Shown piece by piece: positions 26,370 through 35,940 of a DNA stretch of 64,000 bases. This stretch comes from Ruminococcus flavefaciens (lineage in GTDB: Bacteria > Bacillota > Clostridia > Oscillospirales > Ruminococcaceae). The number at the start of each line of letters is the position of its first letter. Position 1 is the first letter of the stretch. Made by a program: the position numbers and the translations under genes. Under the pieces are notes generated by a model that worked only from the letters and a program-made list of their open reading frames with translations, had not been told where the DNA came from and did not search any database. The DNA lies in contig NZ_FRCT01000006.1 of assembly GCF_900143025.1 (NCBI RefSeq), positions 127,083-191,082 of the forward strand, in the 5' to 3' direction.

Positions 26370-27572
26370 ATGAAAAAAGCATATGCGGTCATAGGAGCAA
26401 ATTTCGGTGACGAGGGAAAAGGCTTGATGACAGACCTTTTCTGCCGCACAGACGGCAGCGTCATAAACATAAGAAGCAACGGCGGAGCACAGGCAGGTCA
26501 TACTGTGTGTACAATTGACGGAAAAAGGCATATTTTTTCGCATATAGGTTCAGGCTGCTTTGCAGGTGCGGATACCTATCTTTCCGAGTATTTTATCCTT
26601 AACCCTATGCTTTTTTCAAAGGAACTGAGCGTACTCGGCAGCAATACAGGCAATATCTTCATCGACAGACGTTGTAAGGTAACTCTGCCATGTGATATGC
26701 TGCTGAATCAGTTTGCAGAAACTATACGCGGCAGTGAACGTCACGGTAGCTGCGGTGTGGGAGTATTCGAGACTATCGTCCGCAGCAGGGACAGCAGATA
26801 CTCTTTTAATTACGATTATGTACTGAAAGCGAATAGGGACGCTTTAAGGGATTTGATAAATAAAATAAATTCGGAGTACTGCCGACAGCGCGGGAAAGAA
26901 TTAGGCATCAAGGGAGATGCGGAAAAGGAACTGCAAGATATACTCTCAAATGATATACTTACAGAGAATTACCTCGACGACCTGTATGCTATGGCAGCTA
27001 TCTGCCGCGATGCTGACGAACAGATCATAGAGGAGTATGATACGGCTGTATTTGAGGGGGCTCAGGGGCTATTGCTTGATCGTAACAGAGAGGACTATTT
27101 TCCGCATCTTACTCCCTCGGATACGGGTATGAAGAATATCCGTGCTGTACTGGACAGGCTCGAAAAGCGTGATACCGAAATATGCTACGTTACAAGATCC
27201 TTCTTTACACGTCACGGTGCAGGCAGGTTTGATACAGAATCAAAAGCTATAGCAGAGGAATACGGACTTTACGACAAGACCAACGCTCCGAATGAATATC
27301 AGGGAGTTTTCAGATATGGCTGGTTCGATCTTCCCGAATTCATGAATTCGCTTGCACTTGACAAAAGGTATATCGCAAATGACGAAAGAATATCCATTGC
27401 CGTAACTCATCTCGATATGACTGAAGGTATGGTCGTATGTCCTACGGGAAAGCTTCTGCCTGAGGATATTGCATATATGGCTGTAGCAGATGTGCTATAT
27501 AAGGTGAGTGGCGAGACCGCAGCAGACGTTGTTTGTCAGCCCGTTGCAGAAAAAGCTATGGCACGATTGTGA
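26370..27572 (+). CDS. Divergent adenylosuccinate-synthetase-like enzyme (PurA fold)
   Basis: The 400-residue protein is a PurA homologue somewhat shorter than the usual 425-430. Conserved elements: GANFGDEGKG (canonical GAQWGDEGKGK; D14 and K17 kept), GGAQAGHT (H44 kept), EGAQGLLLD, a TRHGAGRF segment (usual TRVGxGPFPTE), GWFD, and THLD in place of TKLD at the GTP-base site. Changed elements: the IMP-binding motif GTTGRGIGPAY reads GSCGVGVFET, and GTYPFVTSSN reads DYFPHLTPSD. PurA joins IMP and Asp using GTP. The altered IMP pocket suggests a different nucleotide-like or amino-acid substrate. It is third in the operon under the Nudix regulator. I do not think it is the housekeeping purA. Confidence 0.8.
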   Translation: MKKAYAVIGANFGDEGKGLMTDLFCRTDGSVINIRSNGGAQAGHTVCTIDGKRHIFSHIGSGCFAGADTYLSEYFILNPMLFSKELSVLGSNTGNIFIDRRCKVTLPCDMLLNQFAETIRGSERHGSCGVGVFETIVRSRDSRYSFNYDYVLKANRDALRDLINKINSEYCRQRGKELGIKGDAEKELQDILSNDILTENYLDDLYAMAAICRDADEQIIEEYDTAVFEGAQGLLLDRNREDYFPHLTPSDTGMKNIRAVLDRLEKRDTEICYVTRSFFTRHGAGRFDTESKAIAEEYGLYDKTNAPNEYQGVFRYGWFDLPEFMNSLALDKRYIANDERISIAVTHLDMTEGMVVCPTGKLLPEDIAYMAVADVLYKVSGETAADVVCQPVAEKAMARL

Positions 27573-27705
27573 TGTTCATATAGAAATCTACGCTTATTAT
27601 TGAGAGAAGCCCCTTTTGAAAAAGGGGTGGGGGAAAGCCTTTCTTCAGAAAGGTTTCCCCCGATAAAAATTACAAGTTTCTATATGAATATAGCGGTTAT
27701 AGTAG
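27573..27705. repeat. MITE-like dispersed repeat, copy E
   Basis: The left part is TTCATATAGAAATCTACGCT, the right part is ACAAGTTTCTATATGAATAT, and the ends are inverted copies. The core GAAGCCCCTTTTGAAAAAGGGG plus GGGGGAAAGCCTTTC/GAAAGGTTTCCCCC hairpin may terminate the PurA-like operon. Confidence 0.75.
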
Positions 27706-27743
27706 GAGTTTTTGAGTGATTGAAATCACATTATCATGGGATA

Positions 27744-30700
27744 TCACTTAACAGCTGTACCGCCTGTAAGTGTACCGCCGTATGCAGCGAGCTGAGTCTG
27801 GTCGAGCTGCTGGAAGTAAGTCGAACCATTGAGAGTTCCGCCTGTATAGAATGAAGCTCCCGAGGTGTTTTTGCCGCCTGCCTTGAGCTGGCTTACAGCC
27901 TTGTCAACGATAAAGGATACGATGACCTTTCCATCGTTTCCTACAAGTGACAGCCTTGTATTTGCGGATACATTAGATGAAGCTGTTACGGAAGCAGTCA
28001 TTTCGCTGCCGCCCATGCTCATACCGCCTGACGGACAGTTTGAGACCCATGTTCCGCCATTTACAATGATAGAGCTGCCGCGGTCACCGCAGTCAAATGG
28101 CTCGTTGCCGTTTGATACGATATATCCGCCGTTTATTTCGATATTACCGTTTGAATCGTAACCGTCATGGTCACCGTTTGTTGCGTTTACTATAGCAAAG
28201 CCGCCGTTGAACTGCATGAGATAGTCTCCTGAGCTGCCGCCGAAGCCGCCTTCTCCGAAGCCTCCGCCGCCCTGTCCCCAAGGCATACCCGGATTGCCCA
28301 TGCCTGAACCGTCACTGCCGCCTGCCGCATTGAAGCCGTCGTCAGTGGAGTTCACGATAACCGAACCGCTGTTCTGGTAAATTTTCTGAGCTTCGATACC
28401 CTCGTAGCACTTCTCAACGTATATAACGATGTCGTCATACTTTCCGCTGTCCTTTGTGCCGATAGTGAGAGTATGGTCTGAGTGAGCACCGTCATCAGCA
28501 GAAGCAAGCTTCAATTCGCCGCCTGTGAGAGTCATATCGCCGCCGCAGTGTATGCAGTCGTCGGAAGAGTCGATAGTGATAGTACCGCCGTTTATTGCGA
28601 TATCACCGGCGCTCTCCCATGTTGTACCTGCTTCGTCATAGATACCTACAGCCTTTATGCCCTTTGCGGAGATATCGGTCTTGTTGGAGCTTCCGTCCAT
28701 ACCGAAGCCGCCAAATCCGCCGCCTCCGGGTCTGCCGCCGAAACCGCCCTGCTGACCGCCTGTAGTCGTGCCGCTGCCTGTATATGAGCTGCCCTCATAG
28801 GTCTTTATTGTAAGGTCTCCGCCGTTCATGGTGAAGAACTGTTCTGCTGATATGCCGTCAGCGTAGGAGTCTATATTTACAGTACCGCCGTTGATAGTAA
28901 CGAGTCCCAGCTGCTTTGCTGTTGAAGAAACATCTGTTGAAGTAGCCTTGATGCCATCGCCAGACTTGGTCTTTACGGTAACAGAGAGTGATGAATAGTC
29001 CACCTCTGTGCCGTCTGATGATGTATTACCAATGGTAACGCTGTCCTTGCTGCGGATACCGTCGTCGGCAGCGTTTACTACTAATGTACCATTATATACT
29101 TTGATATCGTCCTTGCCGACGATAGCGTCTGCCGCATTTCCGTTTACTGTGAGCTTGCCCTTGCCCTTGAACTTTATATCGTCCTTGGAGTATATAGCTC
29201 CTGTATCGCCGTCAGCATTGGTATATTCCGTACCGTCGGAGATAGTGTTTTCTGTACCGTTCTTAGCGACAATTACGACCTCGTCTGCTATAGAAGCTAC
29301 ATATATAGGTGAATTCTTTGTATTTGTAAGGCTCATGCCGCTGAGATCGAGTTCAACGACACCGTCAGGATATGCAGTCTTGTCAACATCAACAACTATC
29401 TGTCCGCCTGTCATCTCACCTGTTACTGTGAAAACGCCGGGCTGAGAAATAGTGCAGATGTTATTTTCGATTTTTGCTTCTGAGGAAGCATTTGTAGTCA
29501 TGCCTGAGTCTGAAAGAGTTATAGTAAGTCCGTCTGTCGTATTTGAAGGTGGAACTACAGTGCCTTCTTCTGCACCTGCGGGATTAACGTCATTGTAAAC
29601 ATTAACGCCCTTCTTGATAACGAAGTTGGACTCGTTGGCAGAACCATTGAATGTAACAAGCTTTTCTGTGCTTGTGTTCTTGAATTGGGCTGTTCCTTCC
29701 TGTAAGCTGTTTGTACTGATAAGTACATATTTATACTTCTTCTGGAAGATGGTGCTGTCCTTGTTTACATTCATTTCGGGAGCCATTACTGCCCACTCGA
29801 AGTTATTTGCCTTTTTCCATGTACCGTCTTTCTCGTTTGTTGAGTCGGCAATGCAGTTGAAGAGGAGTACAGGCTGGTTGCCTGCTGTTATGAGCTTTTC
29901 ATCTGCCTGATTGTCGACAGCAGTAGCAACAACTACGCCGCCTGTGATATTTACGCCAGTTACAGCTGTAAGTCCGCGGTCACCGCCTGCGATAAGTGCG
30001 CCGCCGCTGATATCAATGGTAGTTTCAGCCTGTACAGCGTCGTTTCCTGCCTTTACAGCAACAGAACCGCCCTCAATGGCAACAGCGTCCTTGCTTGATT
30101 TGATACCGTCGCCTGTAGCGTCTATCTCGACAGTGCCCTTCTTTATTGTAACCGACTTTTTAGCCTTGATGCCATCGGTCTTGTTTTCGGAATTATTTGT
30201 AATAATGTTTATTTTGCCGCCGTTTATCTTGATATCATTGTTGCATGATACAGCGTCCTGAGTATTGGCAGTGATATTGAGGATACCTGAACCCTTTTCG
30301 CCGCCCTTTATAGTGATATCGTCCTTAGCCTCGATAACAGCGGATTTAGCGAAATCGCCCTCATATGCTGTATCGCCGTCGGTGATAGTATTTTCTGTAT
30401 CATCAACTATATTTATAGAGGTATTTTCTGCATTGGTAACAATTATGGCAGGAGCGCTCTTTCCTGTGATATTTACTCCGTTGAGGAATATCTTTACAGT
30501 TTCGGCATCAGCAGTCACATCAGGGATATTTACGTTGATCTGACCGTCGTCAAGAGTACCGTCGATGTAGTATTCACCTGAATGAGTGATAGTAACCTTT
30601 GTGCCTTCAACTGTGGCATTTTCGCCCTCTACTGTTATAGAATCATTCTTTAAATGGATCTTTGTTGCTTCTGTAACAGGCGGCTGTTCGTTGTTCTTGC

Positions 30701-31046
30701 CGCTGCTGAGTTCTCCCTTTCCGAGGAGATAAAGCTGAATAGCAAGTGCGTCGTCTGTTGATACTCCGTCAGCCTTGCCGTTACAGTCTGCATTCTTCCA
30801 GCCCTGTTCGGTTATGGCGTGTTCATCAGTACTGCCAATGCCGTACTTGTTTGGATTGGCAAGAGCCTGCATGATAAGGACTGCGTCTGACATATCAATA
30901 TCGCCGTCGCAGTTTGAATCTCCTACAACTGTATTTGCAGCTGTAGTGTCGGTTTCAGCAGCATAGCTCATAACAGGGAGAGCTGTTGCAGTAATGCAGG
31001 CTGCCGAAAGTCCTGCAAAGAGTTTTTTTAAGCCATTTTTTCTCAT
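27744..31046 (-). CDS. Beta-helix carbohydrate-binding protein (Cthe_2159-like, tandem) with N-terminal dockerin
   Basis: The ATG at 31046 is spaced 10 bp from AAAAAGGAG; another ATG at 31055 is too close. The 1100-residue protein has a signal peptide, then an N-terminal dockerin (about 38-115, GDSNCDGDIDMSDAVLIMQ). Two parallel-beta-helix domains follow, built from short repeats such as ITIKGG, INGGKINI and DGIKS (about 130-470 and 510-1090). This is the pattern of the Cthe_2159 carbohydrate-binding family (polysaccharide-lyase-like fold, cellulose and polygalacturonate binding, metal binding). Gly-rich insertions (GGFGGRPGGGGFGGFG and GQGGGGFGEGGFGG) lie in the second domain. No lyase residues can be confirmed by eye. 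It probably helps the cellulosome hold pectin or cellulose. Confidence 0.8.
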   Translation of the reverse strand: MRKNGLKKLFAGLSAACITATALPVMSYAAETDTTAANTVVGDSNCDGDIDMSDAVLIMQALANPNKYGIGSTDEHAITEQGWKNADCNGKADGVSTDDALAIQLYLLGKGELSSGKNNEQPPVTEATKIHLKNDSITVEGENATVEGTKVTITHSGEYYIDGTLDDGQINVNIPDVTADAETVKIFLNGVNITGKSAPAIIVTNAENTSINIVDDTENTITDGDTAYEGDFAKSAVIEAKDDITIKGGEKGSGILNITANTQDAVSCNNDIKINGGKINIITNNSENKTDGIKAKKSVTIKKGTVEIDATGDGIKSSKDAVAIEGGSVAVKAGNDAVQAETTIDISGGALIAGGDRGLTAVTGVNITGGVVVATAVDNQADEKLITAGNQPVLLFNCIADSTNEKDGTWKKANNFEWAVMAPEMNVNKDSTIFQKKYKYVLISTNSLQEGTAQFKNTSTEKLVTFNGSANESNFVIKKGVNVYNDVNPAGAEEGTVVPPSNTTDGLTITLSDSGMTTNASSEAKIENNICTISQPGVFTVTGEMTGGQIVVDVDKTAYPDGVVELDLSGMSLTNTKNSPIYVASIADEVVIVAKNGTENTISDGTEYTNADGDTGAIYSKDDIKFKGKGKLTVNGNAADAIVGKDDIKVYNGTLVVNAADDGIRSKDSVTIGNTSSDGTEVDYSSLSVTVKTKSGDGIKATSTDVSSTAKQLGLVTINGGTVNIDSYADGISAEQFFTMNGGDLTIKTYEGSSYTGSGTTTGGQQGGFGGRPGGGGFGGFGMDGSSNKTDISAKGIKAVGIYDEAGTTWESAGDIAINGGTITIDSSDDCIHCGGDMTLTGGELKLASADDGAHSDHTLTIGTKDSGKYDDIVIYVEKCYEGIEAQKIYQNSGSVIVNSTDDGFNAAGGSDGSGMGNPGMPWGQGGGGFGEGGFGGSSGDYLMQFNGGFAIVNATNGDHDGYDSNGNIEINGGYIVSNGNEPFDCGDRGSSIIVNGGTWVSNCPSGGMSMGGSEMTASVTASSNVSANTRLSLVGNDGKVIVSFIVDKAVSQLKAGGKNTSGASFYTGGTLNGSTYFQQLDQTQLAAYGGTLTGGTAVK

Positions 31047-31364
31047 AATTATCATTCTCCTTTTTTAATACCGCCCAATCAAATGCTTAACAGCTTCTAC
31101 ATTATTGTTGCTGTTTTTTATACATCTTAATATAAAACTATCCGATACCTTCCGTCAGAACATATATTGATACGTCAGGAAGGATATCTGTTATGATCTT
31201 ATTATAACAGTGAATGCTGAATTGACACTGAAAAATAACGGATTTAAAGTGAAAAATTAGTGAAAATGCAGAAAAAGCTTTATTGCGGAAGATTGAATGT
31301 CAAAAATAGCTAATATGCATAAAAAAGTGCGGTCAAAATATTTTACAAATGTGCAAACAGAATG
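31047..31364. other. AT-rich divergent intergenic region
   Basis: It carries the upstream region of the minus-strand beta-helix gene and precedes the promoter at 31365. No gene, repeat or recognisable riboswitch was seen. Confidence 0.5.
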
Positions 31365-31410
31365 TTGACAAAAAAATCTTTTTATTTTATAATATATGAT
31401 ATTGCAATAT
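31365..31410 (+). promoter_or_regulatory. Consensus promoter and adjacent palindrome
   Basis: -35 TTGACA at 31365-31370, 17 bp, -10 TATAAT at 31388-31393. The palindrome ATATTGCAATAT at 31399-31410 lies at the expected start of transcription, and TTGCAATATA recurs about 20 bp later. Confidence 0.8.
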
Positions 31411-31451
31411 AGAGGTGTTGCAATATAAAATATTTTTATAGGAGGATAACC

Positions 31452-31613
31452 ATGAAAATCCAATTCAAAAAAGCAATATCGCTCACACCGACGTCAGTAA
31501 AAACGATATCTGCACCCACAAGCTTAGCTTCATCTGTGAAAATGGGGTATGAAACAGATGCCACAGCTAACTCACATTCCGAAAAACTGCCCTTTTTACC
31601 GTTTACAAGGTAA
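31452..31613 (+). CDS. 53-residue basic peptide, leader ORF of the LRR-dockerin gene
   Basis: A consensus ribosome binding site (AGGAGG, 31439-31444) precedes the ATG. The frame (MKIQFKKAISLTPTSVKTIS..., ending LPFLPFTR) stops 26 bp before the next start. A consensus promoter lies about 60 bp upstream, so it is first on that transcript. The N-terminus is basic and Ser/Thr-rich with no clear signal peptide. No family is recognised. It may be a leader peptide or a remnant. The opposite strand is also open (31436-31618) but has no ribosome binding site. Confidence 0.5.
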   Translation: MKIQFKKAISLTPTSVKTISAPTSLASSVKMGYETDATANSHSEKLPFLPFTR

Positions 31614-31639
31614 ATCATAAGTTGAAAAGGAGAAAAAGA

Positions 31640-34600
31640 ATGATTAAAAGAGTTATTTCAGGATTGCTTAGTGCGGTAATGGGGACAGTTTTGATCACTA
31701 CTGACTTTAATACTGCACAACAGTTAAGCAACGCAAAAATCAGCAATGAAGAAAATACATTTGTTAATGACAACATGAGTATCAACGCAACAAATACACT
31801 GGGAAACTACATCAGTTATGCAATGCAGCAAAAAGAACAACCTCAGAAAATGTCATATCAGTGTGTATCGGATTATAATTATGATGTAGGATTTGCTGAA
31901 TTTGATATTGAAACAAAGAGATTATTGGTATATTCATCACAGCCTTCCGATGCAAAGGTATCTGTGATCTTCAAGAACGAGGATACCGGTGAAGCGGCAT
32001 TTACAGCCGAATATGAGGCAAAACAAGGAAAAGACACAATAAATACGTACGATGTGGAGATCGCAGAGTTTCCTGAATTCTTCACTATTGATATCATGCT
32101 TTTTAACAACTTTAATACACCTGTTTGTAACCCGTATACTATCACAACATATACAAGGTTCGTTCAGGAAATGAAAGCTACGGATATCTATGATTATGAA
32201 GAAGAGTATGTTGTAAATCTTGATGAAGATGAAACTACCAACTTTGTAATATTAAGTGAAGATACCATACAGGGTGAAACAACAGAGGATACAAATATAC
32301 TCGTATCTGCTGACTATGAAAACGATCAGTATGTATTTGAGCATATAGATGATACTATCCGTTACCTTGACAAAGGTGACCACTTCTTTATCCGTCCTAC
32401 AGAAAACGATATAATAACACTCTCTGTAAGTGATATAACTATAGACGGTGATCGTGCAACACTTACAGGTGACGGAAATACCGACGGTATATTTGATGTC
32501 ATAAAGATAGAAACGCAGGCTGACGACATCAGCAATGCCGTTGTTAATGAAGAAGATATTCCTGATAATATGGAATATAATGGTATAGTCGAAGACGAAA
32601 ATGGTAAAAAGGCTCTCAAGTATTCATTTTTCGAAGAATACAGTTACGATGCTATTGCTGTGAATAATACTGTGAAAGAGGAAGTGGTATATAAATTTGA
32701 TCCAGATGGTGATGAACCTGAAGAAGTAGATTTGTCTAAACCTAATTGGTCAAATACAAAAATTGATAATAAACAGAAACAGAAAAAATTGAAAGCTGAT
32801 CCGTCTGTAACTGGACAACTAAAGTTTTCTGCTGAATTTGGATTTCAGTTTTATCAAAAAGGATTTCACCTTGAATTTGAAATAAAGTTTTCTCCGTCAT
32901 TTGCTATTGAAGTAGAAGTTGGGTGTAAAATCACCGCACCTCTTTATTCGTCTCCTAATCCTATTGGTTGGGTTGTTATTCCTGGATTATGGTTTGGAGT
33001 CAAACCAGAAATAACATTGACAGCAGATGGTAAGATAAAATATAGCAAAACATACGGATTTGTTAATATATGGTCATTAGATACATCAAGAGATGATTGG
33101 TTCAAGCATACGTGTACACCTGTTGAAGATGCAGGATACAATGTAACTAAGATCGAAGCAGATATTTCAATTACGATTGATGCTCAACCCCAGTTTTGGT
33201 TATTCAGTGAACACGTTGCTGCAATAAAACTTTCGATTCCTTTGGAGTTTGGAATTAAATGTTCGACTAATAATTTATCAGATAATGGAGTATTAAGATC
33301 TGATAAATCACCATTGACTATGTTTTTCCAGGATCAATATAATGATATATTTGGATTTAATTTTGATAAAGATACAGTGCATTCTTGTGGCTTATGTTTA
33401 TCCTTTAAACCATATGTGTCGTTTAAGATAGAGTTTGTTTTAAAAATAAAATGTATTCCGTTCACTGATGATATTAAAGCAACTATATTAGAATTAGATA
33501 CAAGAAAATCTCATAATGAAGACATAAAAAACTTTAAAATATACTATAGTATTTCACACAATGAAAAAGATTTCGGCGATTGTCCATATAAGGCTTATAA
33601 AACAACTTTTGACCTCAACGGTAGTATGGAAGTTCCTGATGCAGGAGCTGAAGTTACAGTTGATGGTATAAAAGGTTTAACAGATATGGATGGTATTGTA
33701 AAATTCTATTGTGAAAACGGAACACATAGTTATTCTGTTTCTGTTGACGGTAAAGAAATAAAAAGCGGTTCATTTACAATAGATAATGCAGTTAAGTTTA
33801 TTACTATCTCACTTGTTGAAGAAAAAGAAGATTCCTCAGACGGAGATAAGATAGTAATCACAGAACCTGTTGTTACTGGTTTTAATATGCCTTCTCATGT
33901 CGAGGAGATACCTGAAATGCCAAAAGAAAGAATCTGTATGGAATCAGGAAGACTTGGCGATCAGATCTTCTATTTTATTTATCCTAATGGTGAAATGAAT
34001 ATCCACGGCACAGGAGAGATGTATGATAATGCTCCTTCTATTACAAACATTTCCAAAGTTACAACAGCATACTTTATTGATACTTCTCCTGAAAACGGCG
34101 AATACATAACAAGCATCAGTAACGGATTATTCAAAGGCGCAGAAAATCTTGAAACAGTATATCTCTCAAATGAGATCACTAAAATAGGTAATGAGGCATT
34201 CGATGGTTGTACTAATCTTAAGTATTTCCGTTATGGCGGAGAAAATGATACTACTGAAACACTTGTGCTTCCTGAAAAACTTGATAGTATCGGAAACAGT
34301 GCTTTTAGAAATTGTTCTTCAGCACAAATTTCTGACTTGATAATTCCTGATAGCGTTACATATGTAGGCGACTTGGCTTTTTCAAACTGCTTTAATATAA
34401 ATAAAATAACGATTGGATCGTTAGATTTAATATGCAACCATCCGTTGTATTCAATTTTGAATTCTGATGAATGTGATGATACATATTATTCTCAATTGGG
34501 AACATACCTTCCTTATTCACTGAAAACAATCGTTGTAAAAGATGGAGATACAATACCGAATAAAGCATTTTACATGATGAGTGGTATTGAAGAAATAGAC

Positions 34601-35719
34601 TTACCTGAAGGAATAACTTCAATATCAAATGAGGCATTTTATGGTTGCTCAAAAGCAAATTTTGACTGTAAAAAGCTTTTTGAAAATGTAGAAACAATAG
34701 GTGCTTCTGCATTCTATAATTGTAAAAAAGCGGAGTTTGGAGATCTTACTTTTTCAGATTCTACTAAAACAATAGGTTCTAATGCATTTTATGGTTGCAA
34801 AGGAATTAAGTCCTTAGTAATACCAGAAACTGTTGATACTGTTATGGCTGGTGCGTTTGGCTCTTGTTCAGGTATTAAAAGTATTATAATAGAAAGTGAA
34901 AATACAAATTTCAAAGGCCTTGGAAATTGGGGAATTAAACAGATATTTGTTGGCTGTGACTCCTTAGAAACAATACAGTATCCTATTATTTCAACAAGTG
35001 ATTCAGATAAAAAATACATAATAGGCGCTCTATTCCAAGAAAGCGAAAACGGAAATGTTATAATTCCTGCTTCTTTGAAAACAATAATAATAACTCAAGG
35101 CACGGAAATTGATAATAATACTTTCTGGGGATTACAGGAAAAGAATATAACAAAAGTCGTTTTACCAGATACAATAGAAAAAATAGGTAGTGACTCTTTA
35201 AGAAACTTTACAGGCCTTGAAGAGATTGTAATACCCCAAAATGTAACAGAAATTGGTTTGCGTGCTTTCCAAAAATGTAACTCATTAAAGAAAGTATATT
35301 TACATGACAATATTAAACATATCGGTGAAGCTGCATTTGAAGAGTGTACAGGAATTGAAGAGGTTAATTATGAAGGCAGCGATGAACAGTGGAATGATAT
35401 TATAATAGAAGATCGTAATGACCCGATTAAACGTGGAAATGTTAAAGTCAACTTTAATGTCCCTGCACCTACAGAAGACACACCAGTTGAATGGGTATCA
35501 GGCGACGCAAACGGTGACGGTGAGATAGATATGTCAGATATCGTACTTATCATGCAGGCGCTTGCAAATCCTGACAGATATGGTGTGAACGGCACAGATC
35601 CGACACATATTACCGAAAACGGATTTAAGTACGGTGATGTAAACGGAGACGGCCTTACTGTAAAAGATGCACAGCACATTCAGCTTTATCTTTTAGGAAA
35701 GATCAGTTCTTTAGTATGA
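31640..35719 (+). CDS. Giant secreted leucine-rich-repeat (BspA-type) protein with C-terminal dockerin
   Basis: The ATG at 31640 follows AAAAGGAG; a TTG upstream would overlap it. The 1359-residue protein has a signal peptide (about 1-32), an acidic N-terminal region (about 40-370), and a beta-rich, aromatic-rich section of unknown kind (about 390-640). A Cna-B-like domain (about 653-720, DAGAEVTVDGIKGLTDMDG) leads into BspA-type LRRs (about 817-1243, repeats like AFYGCSGIKSLVIPETV) and a dockerin (about 1286-1355). The section at 32700-35450 is clearly richer in A/T and AT-ending codons than the ends and flanking genes, so it may have been acquired by transfer. LRR_5 proteins bind proteins or surfaces; an adhesive role in the cellulosome is inferred. 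Confidence 0.85.
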   Translation: MIKRVISGLLSAVMGTVLITTDFNTAQQLSNAKISNEENTFVNDNMSINATNTLGNYISYAMQQKEQPQKMSYQCVSDYNYDVGFAEFDIETKRLLVYSSQPSDAKVSVIFKNEDTGEAAFTAEYEAKQGKDTINTYDVEIAEFPEFFTIDIMLFNNFNTPVCNPYTITTYTRFVQEMKATDIYDYEEEYVVNLDEDETTNFVILSEDTIQGETTEDTNILVSADYENDQYVFEHIDDTIRYLDKGDHFFIRPTENDIITLSVSDITIDGDRATLTGDGNTDGIFDVIKIETQADDISNAVVNEEDIPDNMEYNGIVEDENGKKALKYSFFEEYSYDAIAVNNTVKEEVVYKFDPDGDEPEEVDLSKPNWSNTKIDNKQKQKKLKADPSVTGQLKFSAEFGFQFYQKGFHLEFEIKFSPSFAIEVEVGCKITAPLYSSPNPIGWVVIPGLWFGVKPEITLTADGKIKYSKTYGFVNIWSLDTSRDDWFKHTCTPVEDAGYNVTKIEADISITIDAQPQFWLFSEHVAAIKLSIPLEFGIKCSTNNLSDNGVLRSDKSPLTMFFQDQYNDIFGFNFDKDTVHSCGLCLSFKPYVSFKIEFVLKIKCIPFTDDIKATILELDTRKSHNEDIKNFKIYYSISHNEKDFGDCPYKAYKTTFDLNGSMEVPDAGAEVTVDGIKGLTDMDGIVKFYCENGTHSYSVSVDGKEIKSGSFTIDNAVKFITISLVEEKEDSSDGDKIVITEPVVTGFNMPSHVEEIPEMPKERICMESGRLGDQIFYFIYPNGEMNIHGTGEMYDNAPSITNISKVTTAYFIDTSPENGEYITSISNGLFKGAENLETVYLSNEITKIGNEAFDGCTNLKYFRYGGENDTTETLVLPEKLDSIGNSAFRNCSSAQISDLIIPDSVTYVGDLAFSNCFNINKITIGSLDLICNHPLYSILNSDECDDTYYSQLGTYLPYSLKTIVVKDGDTIPNKAFYMMSGIEEIDLPEGITSISNEAFYGCSKANFDCKKLFENVETIGASAFYNCKKAEFGDLTFSDSTKTIGSNAFYGCKGIKSLVIPETVDTVMAGAFGSCSGIKSIIIESENTNFKGLGNWGIKQIFVGCDSLETIQYPIISTSDSDKKYIIGALFQESENGNVIIPASLKTIIITQGTEIDNNTFWGLQEKNITKVVLPDTIEKIGSDSLRNFTGLEEIVIPQNVTEIGLRAFQKCNSLKKVYLHDNIKHIGEAAFEECTGIEEVNYEGSDEQWNDIIIEDRNDPIKRGNVKVNFNVPAPTEDTPVEWVSGDANGDGEIDMSDIVLIMQALANPDRYGVNGTDPTHITENGFKYGDVNGDGLTVKDAQHIQLYLLGKISSLV

Positions 35720-35726
35720 TTATCAG

Positions 35727-35756
35727 AAAAACTCCGACCTTATGGTCGGAGTTTTT
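35727..35756 (+). terminator. Terminator after the LRR-dockerin gene
   Basis: Perfect 13-bp stem AAAAACTCCGACC/GGTCGGAGTTTTT with loop TTAT. Confidence 0.9.
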
Positions 35757-35848
35757 GCATATATAATCTTAGACCTTCATATAATTCAGTTACCGGATAA
35801 CGCCCAAAAACATAACATAATTATTTTAATGTATTATCAAAAATAAGA

Positions 35849-35873
35849 ACAGACGGCATATTGCCGTCTGTTT
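35849..35873 (-). terminator. Terminator downstream of the histidine kinase gene
   Basis: Stem AACAGACGGCA/TGCCGTCTGTT with loop TAT, 68 bp past the kinase stop; on the minus strand it is followed by CTTATTTTTG. Confidence 0.75.
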
Positions 35874-35940
35874 TGCTTATAAAATATTCTACATAAAACA
35901 CTGGCTTTTTGAGGTGAACTGTGGTATAATGTAAATTATA

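Noticed and set aside
31436-31618. Minus-strand 60-codon frame opposite the 53-residue ORF
   Set aside because: It has no ribosome binding site, whereas the plus strand has both a consensus promoter and AGGAGG.
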